Counted from the first letter of the stretch, positions 44,194 to 54,524 are shown. The stretch: 64,000 nt of DNA from an uncultured Chloroflexota bacterium (GCA_902786265.1 CADACE010000010.1:1-64000); one strand, 5' to 3'. Notes: generated by a model from the sequence alone, not told the origin. Translations and numbers: made by a program.

Positions 44194-44700
44194 TCATTGG
44201 ATCCTGTCATCCGTGACGAAATGCTTTACACCGGTTTCGGGATGCAGCAGCTCCGTCCGGAAGAAATCCGGGTATATCGTCTGTGCTTCATCCGGTGCTG
44301 TCCATTTCAGGTATTCGGACAGACCGTCTGAGGTACTGCTTTCGCAAAGCGGTTCAAAATCTTCCGGAACACGCATATAGAAGTAAAAACAGAGCTCATA
44401 TACGGTTTTCCCTTTCATCTGTTCCGGAGCCTCACCGATAAAATAATTTTCATGAATAAAGCCGAGCCGTTCGATTTCCAGTTTTCTGCCGGTTTCTTCC
44501 CGAACTTCCCGGATTATTGCTTCTTCAGCGGTTTCCCCGAATTTTATCCGTCCCCCGACAGAATACAGATAATCATCCCTCCGGTTTCCGGCCATCAGAA
44601 ATTTTCCGCCTTTCATGATGATCGCGCCGACCCGCATATTGATGATCCCGTCATCTCCGCACGGGACTGACATATCCGGATTATGGACAGATAACTGCAC
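44194..44700 (-). CDS. NUDIX hydrolase, copy 2
   Basis: The 168-aa protein has the same intact NUDIX box (GRIKFGETAEEAIIREVREETG) as the copy at 42464-42967 and differs at about 17 positions. The reading frame is full length in both, so both may be active. The identical CESSTSDGLSEYLKWTAPDE segment suggests the same substrate. Confidence 0.88.
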   Translation of the reverse strand: MQLSVHNPDMSVPCGDDGIINMRVGAIIMKGGKFLMAGNRRDDYLYSVGGRIKFGETAEEAIIREVREETGRKLEIERLGFIHENYFIGEAPEQMKGKTVYELCFYFYMRVPEDFEPLCESSTSDGLSEYLKWTAPDEAQTIYPDFFRTELLHPETGVKHFVTDDRIQ

Positions 44701-44855
44701 GCTTTTACTCCTTAGAAATTGAAATTATTTATATTTCTCCCTGTACCTGAGAAATATTCAGCGGTCCGGCCGGAAATATCCCGTTATTCTGAAACGAATA
44801 ATCAAAATGAAATTTCCTTTCTGCATTAAAATCGCATGAGTATAATGCAGATCGA

Positions 44856-46319
44856 TTATTTATCCGGACCCAACATTAAGCCATGATAATCAGTTTCGCC
44901 GGATTCCGGATCCTGATCCACGAATCCTTTTTCAAGCTTTTTGAGCTTCAGGATCATGATCACACGCGTACCATCGGAAAGGGCGCAGCGGTTGGAAACA
45001 CGGTGGCCGGGGACCCAGATGATGCCTTCCCTGTCCGCTGCGATGACGAGGTCGCTGCGGTATTGCAGCGGGACCTTGTTGTTGATAAGGAAGTCCGACA
45101 TCTTTTGAACTTTTCCTTTCATTCCATAAGGCTGAAAGCGGTCTCCCGGTTCGATTTTTCGCAGGAACGGGATGGAAACTACCTGATCAGCGTTGAGCAC
45201 CGCAATTTCCGGATGCTTGCGGGCTTTTTCGATCCAGTCCGGCAGGTCTTTTGCCTGAATATGGCGTGTTTCGCGGTATAAGCTCCATCCTTGTGAAATC
45301 TGCGGGTATTTCCATTGCTGCCGGTCAGGGTCAGTCAGGATCAGGGCTTTTTCCCCTTCGCAGCACAGCCAATAGCCGTCAATTAATGGTATGACCTGAT
45401 TGTACCGGCCGGTCATAAGAATATTGTCCGCCACGATCAGATGGTGAAATCCGACTTTGGAAAGATCGGCTCCCATCAGGGAAAGGACCCTGCGCAGCAT
45501 CCGCTGACGCAGTCCCGGCATATAGGATCGGTAGGTCCTGCGGCTCCATTCACAGCACGTGTCAAACTGATAAAAGGCAGCGTACCGGAGCGCTTCTTCG
45601 CAATCACTGTCCAGGAGCTCCTTGTCCGCGGAGGCGGATTTTGCCAGCCGGCAAAGGGAATCAACGATACGCGGGTTATAATCAGCAGCCAGCTTCGGGA
45701 TCAGGTCATGCCGGATCCGGTTCCGCAGGTAAGCCGTATCGGAATTGGATCTGTCTTCCCGGAAAGGCATCCCGGTTTCGGCGGCATACGTCTCGATCTC
45801 TTCGCGGGTGATATCCAGCAGCGGGCGGATGAGCGGGATCGTTTCGCTGCAGGCTTTCAAAAATCCATAAGGCTGCATCGCGCAAAGTCCGTCGATTCCG
45901 CTTCCCCGCAGGATGTGCATCAGCACCGTTTCAGCCTGGTCATTGGCATGGTGGGCGGTAGCGATCGCGGCACAGCCGTTTTCGGCCGCGGTTTGGAACA
46001 AAAAGCGGTAGCGCAGCTCACGCGCTGCTTCCTCAATTCCCATACCCTTTTCCGCTGCATAGGAATGTACGTCACCCTCTCCGCGGATACAGGGAATCCC
46101 GCGTTCAGCGCAGTATTTTTCGACGAAATCGCACTCTTCCGATGCTTCCGGACGCAGTCCGTGATCAAAAACGGCAGCCATTACAGGCTGTCCGATCTCA
46201 TGCAGCTGTGTCACCAGAAAAATCGAATCGATCCCTCCGGAAACACCCGCAAGGATCTTGTCATCTTCGTTTACATGGCATTTGTTTCTGAGTGTGGTGT
46301 TTATCCAGGATCCGAGCAT
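44856..46319 (-). CDS. tilS: tRNA(Ile)-lysidine synthetase
   Basis: The 487-aa enzyme has the PP-loop ATPase motif AGVSGGIDS (SGGIDS at 27-32), the family pattern AAVFDHGLRPEASEEC and a TAHHANDQAETVLMHILRGSG segment, and a C-terminal TilS-C domain (KIEPGDRFQPYGMKGKVQKMSDFLINNKVP). It converts C34 of the tRNA-Ile with CAU anticodon to lysidine. The frame can extend to a GTG at 46349 that lies inside a palindrome; the ATG at 46319 is preferred, though no strong ribosome site is seen for either. Confidence 0.93.
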   Translation of the reverse strand: MLGSWINTTLRNKCHVNEDDKILAGVSGGIDSIFLVTQLHEIGQPVMAAVFDHGLRPEASEECDFVEKYCAERGIPCIRGEGDVHSYAAEKGMGIEEAARELRYRFLFQTAAENGCAAIATAHHANDQAETVLMHILRGSGIDGLCAMQPYGFLKACSETIPLIRPLLDITREEIETYAAETGMPFREDRSNSDTAYLRNRIRHDLIPKLAADYNPRIVDSLCRLAKSASADKELLDSDCEEALRYAAFYQFDTCCEWSRRTYRSYMPGLRQRMLRRVLSLMGADLSKVGFHHLIVADNILMTGRYNQVIPLIDGYWLCCEGEKALILTDPDRQQWKYPQISQGWSLYRETRHIQAKDLPDWIEKARKHPEIAVLNADQVVSIPFLRKIEPGDRFQPYGMKGKVQKMSDFLINNKVPLQYRSDLVIAADREGIIWVPGHRVSNRCALSDGTRVIMILKLKKLEKGFVDQDPESGETDYHGLMLGPDK

Positions 46320-46341
46320 AGGTAAAAAACGGGTAAAAAAG

Positions 46342-46370
46342 TGAGTCACGGAACCTGTCCCCGTGACTCA
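46342..46370. repeat. Palindrome TGAGTCACGG/CCGTGACTCA
   Basis: Perfect 10-bp arms (46342-46351 and 46361-46370) with a 9-base centre lie between degV and tilS. Its CCTGTCCCC centre belongs to the local GGGGAC family. It could attenuate read-through from tilS into other minus-strand genes, but no U-tract is present. Confidence 0.6.
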
Positions 46371-46377
46371 TTATGGA

Positions 46378-47229
46378 TCAGTAAAGATCGCTGAAAAGCG
46401 ACTGCGGGCCGACGATGATGCCGGCGAGAGAAGGACCGGTGTGGGCCCCCAGAGCGGGAGCGACAGGGACGGTTTCGTCAAAGGTGCAGTGGAGCTCCTC
46501 TTCCGCCTTTTTGCGGATGAATTCCACGCCTTCGGGGTTGTTCCCGTGGACGATCTGCGCACGCAGCGCTCCCATCCCGGCATAGCGGGTTTTATCCAGG
46601 TTGATCATGCGGGTAAGCGCCCGTTTGAAGGTCATGTCCTGTGCTGCATTGGTGTACATACCGGTGATATGGTCGACACCGATGATGGGTTTGATGTTCA
46701 GTACGGATGCCAGCAGACCCTTCAGGTGGCTGACACGTCCGCCATGGATCAGGTATTTCATCTCTTTGATGCTGAACATTCCGTCGACTGTATCACGGAT
46801 CTGGGTGAGGCGTTCCAGGATCTTATCCAGTTTGAAACCTTTCATGACCATACGGGCGGCGGCTTCCACCTGCCAGCCGAGGGCGGCGGAAAGAGTGCGG
46901 GAGTCCCAGAAGGTAACTTTTGCTTCCGGGACCATGGAAGCGCCTACCCGGGCAGAGTTGATGGTTCCGCTCAGTCCACCGGAAATATGGATAGAGAGTA
47001 TCTCCGGGTCGATTTTTGCTACTTTGCGGTAAAGCTCGGCGAATTCGCCGGCAGCCGCCTGTGAGGTGACCGGATATTCATCGGTTTCGGAGAGTTTTTT
47101 GTAAAACTCTTCGTTTGTTCCTGTGAATGGCTCCCCTCCCAGGCTTAAACGCAGGGTCGTGTAATGTATAGGAAGTCCTGCGAGTTGTGAAGGTGCTAAA
47201 TCAGCCGCACTGTCTGTTACAATCTGCAT
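46378..47229 (-). CDS. DegV family fatty-acid-binding protein
   Basis: The 283-aa protein matches DegV across its length: MQIVTDSAADLAPSQ, PVTSQAAAGEFAELY (the T/S-S-Q-P/A-type lipid site), LSIHISGGLSGTINSA, and KYLIHGGRVSHLKGLLASVLNIKPII. DegV/FakB proteins hold a fatty acid for phosphorylation by a FakA kinase; no fakA is in the window. The start has a strong AAGGAGG site. Its order with tilS is codirectional, but a palindrome separates them. Confidence 0.93.
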   Translation of the reverse strand: MQIVTDSAADLAPSQLAGLPIHYTTLRLSLGGEPFTGTNEEFYKKLSETDEYPVTSQAAAGEFAELYRKVAKIDPEILSIHISGGLSGTINSARVGASMVPEAKVTFWDSRTLSAALGWQVEAAARMVMKGFKLDKILERLTQIRDTVDGMFSIKEMKYLIHGGRVSHLKGLLASVLNIKPIIGVDHITGMYTNAAQDMTFKRALTRMINLDKTRYAGMGALRAQIVHGNNPEGVEFIRKKAEEELHCTFDETVPVAPALGAHTGPSLAGIIVGPQSLFSDLY

Positions 47230-47360
47230 TTCTATCCTCCTTGAGTCAGGATTCAGGATCCAGGTGTCGGGGCGGAGACAGGTATCAGGGGCTCTGTGTG
47301 AAATATCCTGAAATCCCTGCCTTTATATCCGCCGGTCCCAAACAGTTCTGAATCGTTGTG

Positions 47361-50003
47361 TTATTCCTCTTCCTCCGGGTCATCATCAGATGTTTCATTA
47401 TTCTGCGGGTCGTCTTCCGCATTATCTTCCACATCTTCGCTGTCTTCTTCTTCCGCGTCATCCTCTTCGGGATCCGCTTCATCATCCATCGGGAGATCCT
47501 CTTCCGGCGGTAAAGTCGGGTCATTCGGAAGTTCGGTGACGGTTTCTTCATCCGGTGCTTCCGGAATGGCATCGCGGTCGTTGGCCGTGACGCCGGCAAC
47601 GACTGTATCCCCTTCCATACGGACCAGCCGGACACCGCGGGCAGTTCTTCCCAGACTCGGGATCACGGACCCGCGCAGGCGGACCACATTGCCCTTGGAG
47701 CTCATGAAGGTCACGTCATCATTGGCGTGGAGTACCAGCGCCGCGGCGATTTTGCCGATCTTATCAAAGGCATTGGTGTTGGTGATCTTCTGACCGCCGG
47801 TGGTTCTGCCATGGATCGGTACCAGCGCGACCGGTGTGCGTTTGCCGATGCCTTTGTCGTGTACGATCAGCAGGTCATCCTGGTCACGGGCAACGCCGAC
47901 AAAAACGAGGTAATCATCACCGATCAGTTTCATGGAGTTCACGCCGCGGGCGGTCCTGCCCATGGTGCGGACGGTATTTTCCTTGAAGCGCAGGCATTTG
48001 CCGTTGCGGCTGACCATCAGGATGTTCATATGGCCGTCTGTCTGGCATACCCAGGTAAGGCGGTCGTCGTCTTCCAGTGTGATCGCGATGAGGCCGTTTG
48101 AACGGATATTCATGTAATCTTTCAGCCGGTTGCGCTTGATCTTTCCGTTTGCGGTGGCCATCACCAGGTAGCCTTCCGCGTCTGTTGCCCGGATCGGCAG
48201 CATGGCGGTGACTTTTTCGTCTCCCTGGATGTTGATGATGTTGATCACTGGCAGTCCTTTGCCGGTCCGGCTGCTGTCAGGAATGCGGAAGACATCCTCC
48301 GCGTAAACCTTGCCTTTGTCAGTGAAGAAGAGCATTTTGTCATGCGTGTTGACAAACAGAATGTTCGCGACACGGTCTTCTTCTTTCATTGTATGGCCTG
48401 TGACGCCCTGTGCTCCGCGGTTATACTGGCGGTAGGTGGTGGCGTCCACTCGTTTGATGTAACCGTTTTCGGTCATAGTGACGAACACACCGCGTTCGGA
48501 GACCAGATCGCCTTCGGAAAAGCCTTCCAGTTCATCCGCTTCGATGGAAGTGCGGCGTTCATCGCCGTAGGCTTTGGTGACTTCATCGGTTTCGGTTTCG
48601 ACAACCTTGAGCTGACGTTCTTTGGAGGCCAGCAGGTCTTCCAGGTCAGCGATCTTTTCGATGAGCTGTTTCTGTTCTTCTTCTATCTTCCAGCGTTCCA
48701 ACGCGCTCAGACGGCGCAGCTGCATATCCAGAATTGCCTGAGCCTGAATTTCCGAAAGGCTGAAGCGTTCCATCAACTGTGTTTTGGCAGCGTCACTGTC
48801 CGGAGCATTGCGGATGATGCGGATCACTTCATCCAGGTTGGAAAGGGCGATAAGCAAACCTTCCAGAATGTGAGAGCGTGCCCGTGCTTTGCGCAGGTCA
48901 TAATCAGCCCGGCGTTCGATAACTTCGAGACGGTGCTTGATGAAAACTTCCAGTGCGCTCTTCAGGGAAAGGTAAACCGGGCGGTTGTCGACCAGCGCCA
49001 GCATTTGTGCCCCGAAGGTGGACTGCAGCATGGTGTGCTTGTAAAGCTGGTTCAGCACAGCCTGAGGCTGGGCATCTTTTTTCAGTTCGATAACAATGCG
49101 CATCCCGTCACGGTCAGATTCATCGCGCATGTCGTGAATGGTGTTGATCTGTCCGCTGCGGACCAATTCCGCGATCCGTTCCAGCAGGGTCGTTTTGTTG
49201 ACCTGGTACGGGATCTCAGTCACGACGATATGGAAGCGGCCTTTCCCTTCTTCCACGTGTGAGCGGGCACGGACAACGATGCGTCCCTTGCCTGTGGTAT
49301 ACGCCTGTTTGATGCCTTCGCGTCCGATGATGACGCCGCCGGTCGGGAAATCCGGACCCTTGACGAATTGCATCAGGTCTTCAACGGTGATATCTTCAAC
49401 ATGATCATAATTGTCGATCATGTAAGCTAACGCGGCGTTGATCTCCTTCAGGTTGTGGGATGGGATGTTGGTGGCCATACCGACCGCGATCCCGTTGGAG
49501 CCGTTCAGCAGCAGGTTCGGCACTTTGGAGGGCAGTACCAGCGGTTCTTTGAGTGTTCCGTCGAAATTGTCCTGAAAGTCGATGGTCTCTTTATCAATAT
49601 CGGCAAGCAGCTCATCCGTGATTTTCTTGAGTCTTGCTTCCGTGTAACGCATGGCAGCGGGGGAGTCGCCATCAATGGAACCGAAGTTACCCTGACCGTC
49701 TACCAGCGGGTAGCGCATGGAAAAGTCCTGCGCCATACGGGCCATGGCGTCATAAATGGACGCGTCCCCGTGCGGGTGGTATTTACCCAGAACTTCACCA
49801 ACGATACGGGCTGATTTCTTGTGCGGACCGGTGGAGCGCACGCCCATATCCTGCATGGCGAAGAGGATGCGTCTGTGGACAGGTTTCAACCCGTCACGGG
49901 CATCCGGAAGCGCGCGTGAAACGATAACGCTCATCGCGTAATCCAGATATGCCTCCCGCATCTGCTGGTCAAGATCTACTCGGTTTACATTGTCATTTTC
50001 CAT
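47361..50003 (-). CDS. gyrA: DNA gyrase subunit A
   Basis: The 880-aa protein has the type IIA topoisomerase breakage domain ([36 protein letters not shown]), the active Tyr in [10 protein letters not shown], a coiled coil, and a C-terminal beta pinwheel with QYNRGAQG where the GyrA box is expected. A very acidic tail of ~70 residues follows ([16 protein letters not shown]), as in some GyrA regulators of supercoiling. The frame is open 15 codons further, but the ATG at 50003 has an AAAGGCG site and matches the family start. GyrB is not in the window. A ParC role is less likely given the box. Confidence 0.9.
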   Translation of the reverse strand: MENDNVNRVDLDQQMREAYLDYAMSVIVSRALPDARDGLKPVHRRILFAMQDMGVRSTGPHKKSARIVGEVLGKYHPHGDASIYDAMARMAQDFSMRYPLVDGQGNFGSIDGDSPAAMRYTEARLKKITDELLADIDKETIDFQDNFDGTLKEPLVLPSKVPNLLLNGSNGIAVGMATNIPSHNLKEINAALAYMIDNYDHVEDITVEDLMQFVKGPDFPTGGVIIGREGIKQAYTTGKGRIVVRARSHVEEGKGRFHIVVTEIPYQVNKTTLLERIAELVRSGQINTIHDMRDESDRDGMRIVIELKKDAQPQAVLNQLYKHTMLQSTFGAQMLALVDNRPVYLSLKSALEVFIKHRLEVIERRADYDLRKARARSHILEGLLIALSNLDEVIRIIRNAPDSDAAKTQLMERFSLSEIQAQAILDMQLRRLSALERWKIEEEQKQLIEKIADLEDLLASKERQLKVVETETDEVTKAYGDERRTSIEADELEGFSEGDLVSERGVFVTMTENGYIKRVDATTYRQYNRGAQGVTGHTMKEEDRVANILFVNTHDKMLFFTDKGKVYAEDVFRIPDSSRTGKGLPVINIINIQGDEKVTAMLPIRATDAEGYLVMATANGKIKRNRLKDYMNIRSNGLIAITLEDDDRLTWVCQTDGHMNILMVSRNGKCLRFKENTVRTMGRTARGVNSMKLIGDDYLVFVGVARDQDDLLIVHDKGIGKRTPVALVPIHGRTTGGQKITNTNAFDKIGKIAAALVLHANDDVTFMSSKGNVVRLRGSVIPSLGRTARGVRLVRMEGDTVVAGVTANDRDAIPEAPDEETVTELPNDPTLPPEEDLPMDDEADPEEDDAEEEDSEDVEDNAEDDPQNNETSDDDPEEEE

Positions 50004-50051
50004 AAAAAAATCGCCTTTTTCGTCGTAAATTCTTAATTCAATAATCAATAA

Positions 50052-50060
50052 ATTATACCA
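50052..50060 (-). promoter_or_regulatory. Extended -10 promoter candidate for gyrA
   Basis: On the minus strand, TGGTATAAT lies about 50 bases before the gyrA start. The -35 region is poor. The same extended -10 word is found at 879-887 and 60663-60671, which suggests a common promoter style in this genome. Confidence 0.5.
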
Positions 50061-50234
50061 TGAACATGCACAAAACCGACGTTATGCATGAGGACTTATG
50101 AACGAATTTATGACGTAACAAGCCGGAAATCTTTGCTGATCGGTGCAGGGCTGTGACTGTTTTTCAGGGAGAATTATGAATATTGGCAGTAGGGAAGAGT
50201 CTGATGCTTTATTCCGAAAAAAAAGCTATGCCGG

Positions 50235-50906
50235 TCAGCGGTCCAATGCTGCCAGAACGCTTTCGTGAACGATTCCTTTGAGAGATAAAAGAGGTTTGAT
50301 ATCGGCGTTTACCCGGCGGATCTCAATGCTGCCGGCAGCAGTGTCAAAAAGTGCCCAGGCAGGTTTGCTGCCGCCGCCTTCATCACGCGGGAGTCCGACC
50401 GAACCGACGTTGACCATCAGCGTATGCGGATTTTGTCTGATCCAGGGACGGTGGGTATGGCCGCAGAAAACGATATCATCTTCGGGGCTGTCATACAGAG
50501 CCATTTCGCTGTCAATATAGGTGTAGCCCTTCAGGTGGTTCAGTGGGGAACCATGGACGAAGGTCACCCGTTTCCCGTTGTAGGTTTCCCGGATGATTTC
50601 CGGCCAGCTTTTGACATAGGCAAGCTCATCCGCTGAGATTTCCGCCATGGTTTTCCGCAGCTGATAAACGGGTTCATGTTTTTCCGGTATGGGAAATTCT
50701 CCGCGGAGCATGGAATCATGGTTGCCTTCGACGCAGCACGCTCCGATGCCGCGCAGTCTCCGGATCACGTCACGGCCAAAGGGGTAATAAGAGACCGCGT
50801 CACCGAGAAAAATATATTTTTCAACATTTTCTGCCTGTGCGTCCCGCAGAAAAGCGTCAAAGAAAGATATATTGCCGTGAATGTCGGAAAATACCGCGAT
50901 TTTCAT
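50235..50906 (-). CDS. Calcineurin-like metallophosphoesterase
   Basis: The 223-aa protein has the full metal-site series: FSDIHGN, FLGDAVSYYPFG, VEGNHDS, FVHGSP and FCGHTHRP. It is a cytosolic YfcE/MJ0936-type phosphodiesterase of unknown substrate. The gene overlaps the stop of the FAD oxidoreductase gene upstream by one base, so they are one transcript. Usual length for the family. Confidence 0.9.
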   Translation of the reverse strand: MKIAVFSDIHGNISFFDAFLRDAQAENVEKYIFLGDAVSYYPFGRDVIRRLRGIGACCVEGNHDSMLRGEFPIPEKHEPVYQLRKTMAEISADELAYVKSWPEIIRETYNGKRVTFVHGSPLNHLKGYTYIDSEMALYDSPEDDIVFCGHTHRPWIRQNPHTLMVNVGSVGLPRDEGGGSKPAWALFDTAAGSIEIRRVNADIKPLLSLKGIVHESVLAALDR

Positions 50907-52237
50907 CAGAAGCTGAATTCTTTGCCGGCAGGTTCATTGCCGATGATTTCCCGCGCGAGTTCATTAGCCCAGCGGACAGCAAAGTTCATCCCGCGGTCCC
51001 AGGGGTAGATCTGGCTCATGGAGATGAAATACAGCCCGGTAAGCGGGGTTTTCATTGCCGGGATCGCTTTGGAATGGTTCACGAAAGGAACCGGCTGGGC
51101 ATAATCCGCGGCAAATTTTGTGGCGCCGATGATCCAGTTTTCCGAAAATTCCGGATTGATGCGTTTAAAACCGGGTTTCAGCTTTTCAAGCAGTTCTTCG
51201 GCAGTTAAGGAGAAATATTCATGCCCGCGCGGCAGGTAGTCACCCGCGTAGATGATCGTTTCGTTGTTATATCTTTCTTTGGGAATAAAGTTGGTATGCT
51301 CTACCAGTGCCAGAAACGGATAACCCTCATTTTTCGGCAGGTTATACCAGTAATATCCCTGCGGGGAGAGCGGGTGCTTCAGCCGTACACAGAGCACGAC
51401 TGCCCCGAGATGCTTCAGGGCGGCCAGCTGCGAGCGGTAGCTTTGCGGAAGCTGAGGACATAATCCGAGCATGGACTGCGGTGAGGTGGTGACGATCACA
51501 TTGTCATACCCTTCCCGTACTTCGCCGCTGCCAAGGACCAGCCGGTACTGATTTTTATCATCATCCCGTTCGATCTGATCCACATGGGCTTTCAGCCTGA
51601 CGGAAACACCGGCTGACCGGAGCTGTTCGGCAAAAAGGTCAAAAAGCTCCTGCATCCCGCCGTCAAAGGTCCCGAGAGATGTGGTGCGGGAGTAGATCCG
51701 TGCCCATAACCATGCCATTGTCACCTGACCGGCATATTCTTCCCCGAATTTGCCGATCATCATTGGTTCCCACATTGTTTTATAGGCGAATTCTCCCGCG
51801 TATTTCGTCATCCATTCTTTTGCGGTCGTTTTTTCGAGCTCCCGCCAGTTTTTGGTCAGCCTCAGGTAAACCCCTGCCAGACCGAAGCGGATCTTGTGGA
51901 TCCCGAAACCGAGCCCGGGATAGGCAATGGCGGCAGGAATGGAATCAAAGGGATAAAACTTTCCTTTGTGATACATTACCGTGGTGGGCGTGCGGTATTT
52001 TACCCGATCCCTGAGACCGAGTTCACTGATCAATTCCAGCAGATCCGTGTCTTTCTGAAACCAGTGATGGTAAAAGAATTCAACGGAATCTTTCCATCCC
52101 TTCGCCTTAAATCCGCGTGCAATGCCTCCGGGAGCGTTTTCCTTTTCAAAGATATCAACTTCAAAACCGGCCTCCCGCAGTCGTTTGGCAAGTGTCATCC
52201 CGCTGATCCCGCAGCCGACGATCGCAATTTTTGTCAT
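50906..52237 (-). CDS. FAD-dependent amine-oxidase-like oxidoreductase
   Basis: The 443-aa protein starts with a dinucleotide-binding motif (IAIVGCGISGMTLAKRLREAGFEVDIFEKENAPGG) and ends with the matching FAD motif (GLYFISMSQIYPWDRGMNFAVRWANELA), as in the protoporphyrinogen oxidase/UDP-galactopyranose mutase-like group. FFYHHWFQKDTDLLELISELGL is typical of the branch seen in polysaccharide loci. The reaction cannot be assigned. Neighbours are a phosphoesterase and a repeat protein, which gives no pathway. Confidence 0.82.
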   Translation of the reverse strand: MTKIAIVGCGISGMTLAKRLREAGFEVDIFEKENAPGGIARGFKAKGWKDSVEFFYHHWFQKDTDLLELISELGLRDRVKYRTPTTVMYHKGKFYPFDSIPAAIAYPGLGFGIHKIRFGLAGVYLRLTKNWRELEKTTAKEWMTKYAGEFAYKTMWEPMMIGKFGEEYAGQVTMAWLWARIYSRTTSLGTFDGGMQELFDLFAEQLRSAGVSVRLKAHVDQIERDDDKNQYRLVLGSGEVREGYDNVIVTTSPQSMLGLCPQLPQSYRSQLAALKHLGAVVLCVRLKHPLSPQGYYWYNLPKNEGYPFLALVEHTNFIPKERYNNETIIYAGDYLPRGHEYFSLTAEELLEKLKPGFKRINPEFSENWIIGATKFAADYAQPVPFVNHSKAIPAMKTPLTGLYFISMSQIYPWDRGMNFAVRWANELAREIIGNEPAGKEFSF

Positions 52238-52253
52238 GAACAGTTCCTGCGTT

Positions 52254-52760
52254 TCAGAAGATTATGACCAGGGCTCCGATGATTCCCAGAACACCCAGGC
52301 TAAAAGGAAGCAGACAGCATCCGCTCGATTTTCTTGCCGTTGGCTGCGTATATGGCTTGGACGGTCTTGACGGGACCGGCTGCTGAGCAGGCTCCGGCGG
52401 GGTCACTCTTGCGCTCGGCTGAGGAGCAGGCCTTTGCGGCCTCTCCGGGGCAGCGGCAGACTGTGAGGGGATCTTTCTTGAGATATCGTCAGCTTTGCTG
52501 GAGGGACGTACCCGGGCAGATGTCGGCGCGGCGGCCGGGGTATCGATTTTCCGTGAAATTTCATCGGCTTTGCTGTTCGGTCTTACGCGGGCAGATGTCG
52601 GTGCGGAGGCCGGGGTATCGATCTTTCTGGCAATCTCATCGGCCTTGCTGTTTGGTCTCACACGGGCAGATGTCGGCGCAGGTGCCGGAGTATCGATTTT
52701 ATTTACGATCTCGTCCGCTTTGCTGACGCGATTGCGTCCTGTTCTTTCTTTCATTGCCAT
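52254..52760 (-). CDS. Tail-anchored protein with SKADEI repeats, next to the kinase
   Basis: The 168-aa protein has a basic N-terminus, three exact 25-residue repeats (SKADEIxxKIDTPAxAPTSARVRPN) and a fourth diverged unit, a Pro/Gln/Arg-rich linker and a C-terminal segment SSGCCLLPFSLGVLGIIGALVIIF that should anchor it in the membrane. No family is recognised. It has a good GAGGTGAG site and follows the kinase gene by 18 bases. The Ser/Thr-rich repeats could be targets of that kinase or of another one (inference). Confidence 0.68.
   Translation of the reverse strand: MAMKERTGRNRVSKADEIVNKIDTPAPAPTSARVRPNSKADEIARKIDTPASAPTSARVRPNSKADEISRKIDTPAAAPTSARVRPSSKADDISRKIPSQSAAAPERPQRPAPQPSARVTPPEPAQQPVPSRPSKPYTQPTARKSSGCCLLPFSLGVLGIIGALVIIF
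52500..52724 (-). repeat. Three tandem 75-bp coding repeats
   Basis: Three 75-bp units encode 25 residues each with very little change, followed by a shorter diverged unit. High DNA similarity suggests recent expansion. Confidence 0.9.
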
Positions 52761-52778
52761 AATCTCACCTCTTGTTAT

Positions 52779-54524
52779 CTAAAAATATTCCCCGGTTTCA
52801 GGATCATAAATCCTGTCATCTGACGGAATTTCAATTGCCGGCGTGGTGGGTGTCGCTGCTCCTTCAGGCAGCGGCGTCGGTGTCAGCACACCGTCAACGG
52901 CATTGATGGTGACGGACAGGCTGATGTTCGGGATCGGATTCCCGTTTTCATCTTCCACGTGCCACACCATGCTGTATTGACCGTTCATCATCGGAGCGAT
53001 GCAGGGCAGTGCGATCCCGGATGCGCCGTTCGGCCAGATATAGGTACCGATGTATTTTTCGGTAATGTTGCCGACAGTGAAGTTGGTACCGCCGTCAAAT
53101 TTGATTTTGAAGGAATCAGTCCAGTCGGTACTGCCGGTATTTTCAATGGTCCACACGACATTAAAGGCTTCGCCTTTGATAAAATTGGTTCCGTCGGTCG
53201 GAGTCTGGCTCTGGAAACGTCCCGTGGACTGGGCAACAGCTGTCGGAATAGACGCGGCAGGTATGGTCGGGATCAAAATCTGTTCCGGTGTCGGGGTGGC
53301 AGCCAGTGCGGCTGCTGCCGTGGCATCTGCTGCGGCAATTTCGGTTTGATGTGCGAATTCCCTTTCTGCATCCGCGGTTTGCTGATGCATCATCTCAACA
53401 TTTGCCAGAACCGCGTTCTGGGTCTCCTGCATATTGATGGCCTGCTGTGTGGATGCCGCGTTCATCGTCTGGATTTTGCGGTTGTTTCCGGAGACGATCG
53501 CGATCACAATGCCGGCGAGGATCAATATACCGAGCACGACCGCGATATATTTTGCGTTTTTATTCTTACGGACATTGCCGAACGCCGCGCTGAATTTTTC
53601 ACCGAAGCTTTCATCGTCATCATCTTCATCTTCGTTCGGAACATTCGCGTTGTAATAGGATGCCGGCGGGTAGTACTGCCCTGCCGCGGAGGGGGCTGAA
53701 AGGCTGCGCAGGATCATCGCGGCTTCGCTCATGGAGCTGATGCGCTGTGCGGGATTCTTGGCAGTTGCCTGATAGATAAACTGTTCAGCCTGCTGGGAGA
53801 TGTTCGGCACGTAATAACGCGGTGACTGGATCTGGTCGTTGACCTGGTGCGCCATGGTTTCCAGCGGAGACATAGCGGAGAACGGACGGCGGCCTGTGAC
53901 CAGTTCATAGAACATGATACCGAGTGAATAGACATCGGACCGGGCATCCATCATGCCGCCCTGTGCCTGTTCCGGTGACAGATATTCCGGTGAACCGATC
54001 CCTGCATTTGCCTCAAACTGACCGTACCCGTGACCGTTTTCGCTCAGCCACTGCGTGAGGGCAAAGTCGGTCAGGACCGGATTCTGATTGTTGTCGATGA
54101 GGATGTTGCCCGGTTTCAGGTTCCCGTGGATCATGCCGTAATTATGCGCGTAGGTTAAAGCGTCCGCAACGGGGATCAGCAGGTTGGCGGCCTGTTCGAC
54201 GGGCATCGGTTTGCCGGTATATTGTGCGTAACTGGCACCTGAATAAAGATCCATCGTCCATGCGGGCGCTCCGTTCAGCATGGTGAAATCGTAGGTTTTG
54301 ATGATCGATGGATTGTTCATTTTAGACAGCATTGCGACATGCTGCGCATAACGAGTGGAAAAGTACTGGAGAAATTCCGGTGAGGTTGTTTCTTTTCTGA
54401 TCATTTTCAGCGCTACTTCACGGCGGAAGAAATTGTCTGAAGCGCGATATACATCACCGAGCCGTCCTTTTCCGATCAAACCCATGAATTGGTATCGATT
54501 GTTAAGATTAAATTGTTCACTCAT
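52779..54524 (-). CDS. PknB-like Ser/Thr kinase with HGN loop, membrane helix and NBR1-type Ig domain
   Basis: The 581-aa protein has a kinase domain (1-270) with LIGKGRLGDVYRA, VALKMI (ATP Lys), LTDFALTQ (metal Asp kept, DFG is DFA) and SPEYLSPEQAQGG. The catalytic loop reads HGNLKPGN, so the HRD base Asp is Asn; activity may be weak or absent. A Pro-rich linker, one membrane helix (about 327-347) and an extracellular coiled region rich in Ala/Gln lead to an Ig-like domain (FNVVWTIENTGSTDWTDSFKIKFDGG) of the NBR1 type, which is common in Chloroflexota kinases. It probably senses an outside ligand. The start has a CAGGA site. Confidence 0.85.
   Translation of the reverse strand: MSEQFNLNNRYQFMGLIGKGRLGDVYRASDNFFRREVALKMIRKETTSPEFLQYFSTRYAQHVAMLSKMNNPSIIKTYDFTMLNGAPAWTMDLYSGASYAQYTGKPMPVEQAANLLIPVADALTYAHNYGMIHGNLKPGNILIDNNQNPVLTDFALTQWLSENGHGYGQFEANAGIGSPEYLSPEQAQGGMMDARSDVYSLGIMFYELVTGRRPFSAMSPLETMAHQVNDQIQSPRYYVPNISQQAEQFIYQATAKNPAQRISSMSEAAMILRSLSAPSAAGQYYPPASYYNANVPNEDEDDDDESFGEKFSAAFGNVRKNKNAKYIAVVLGILILAGIVIAIVSGNNRKIQTMNAASTQQAINMQETQNAVLANVEMMHQQTADAEREFAHQTEIAAADATAAAALAATPTPEQILIPTIPAASIPTAVAQSTGRFQSQTPTDGTNFIKGEAFNVVWTIENTGSTDWTDSFKIKFDGGTNFTVGNITEKYIGTYIWPNGASGIALPCIAPMMNGQYSMVWHVEDENGNPIPNISLSVTINAVDGVLTPTPLPEGAATPTTPAIEIPSDDRIYDPETGEYF

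Noticed and set aside
45441..46325. A 294-codon plus-strand frame
   Set aside because: It is antisense to tilS, which has a complete PP-loop and C-terminal domain.
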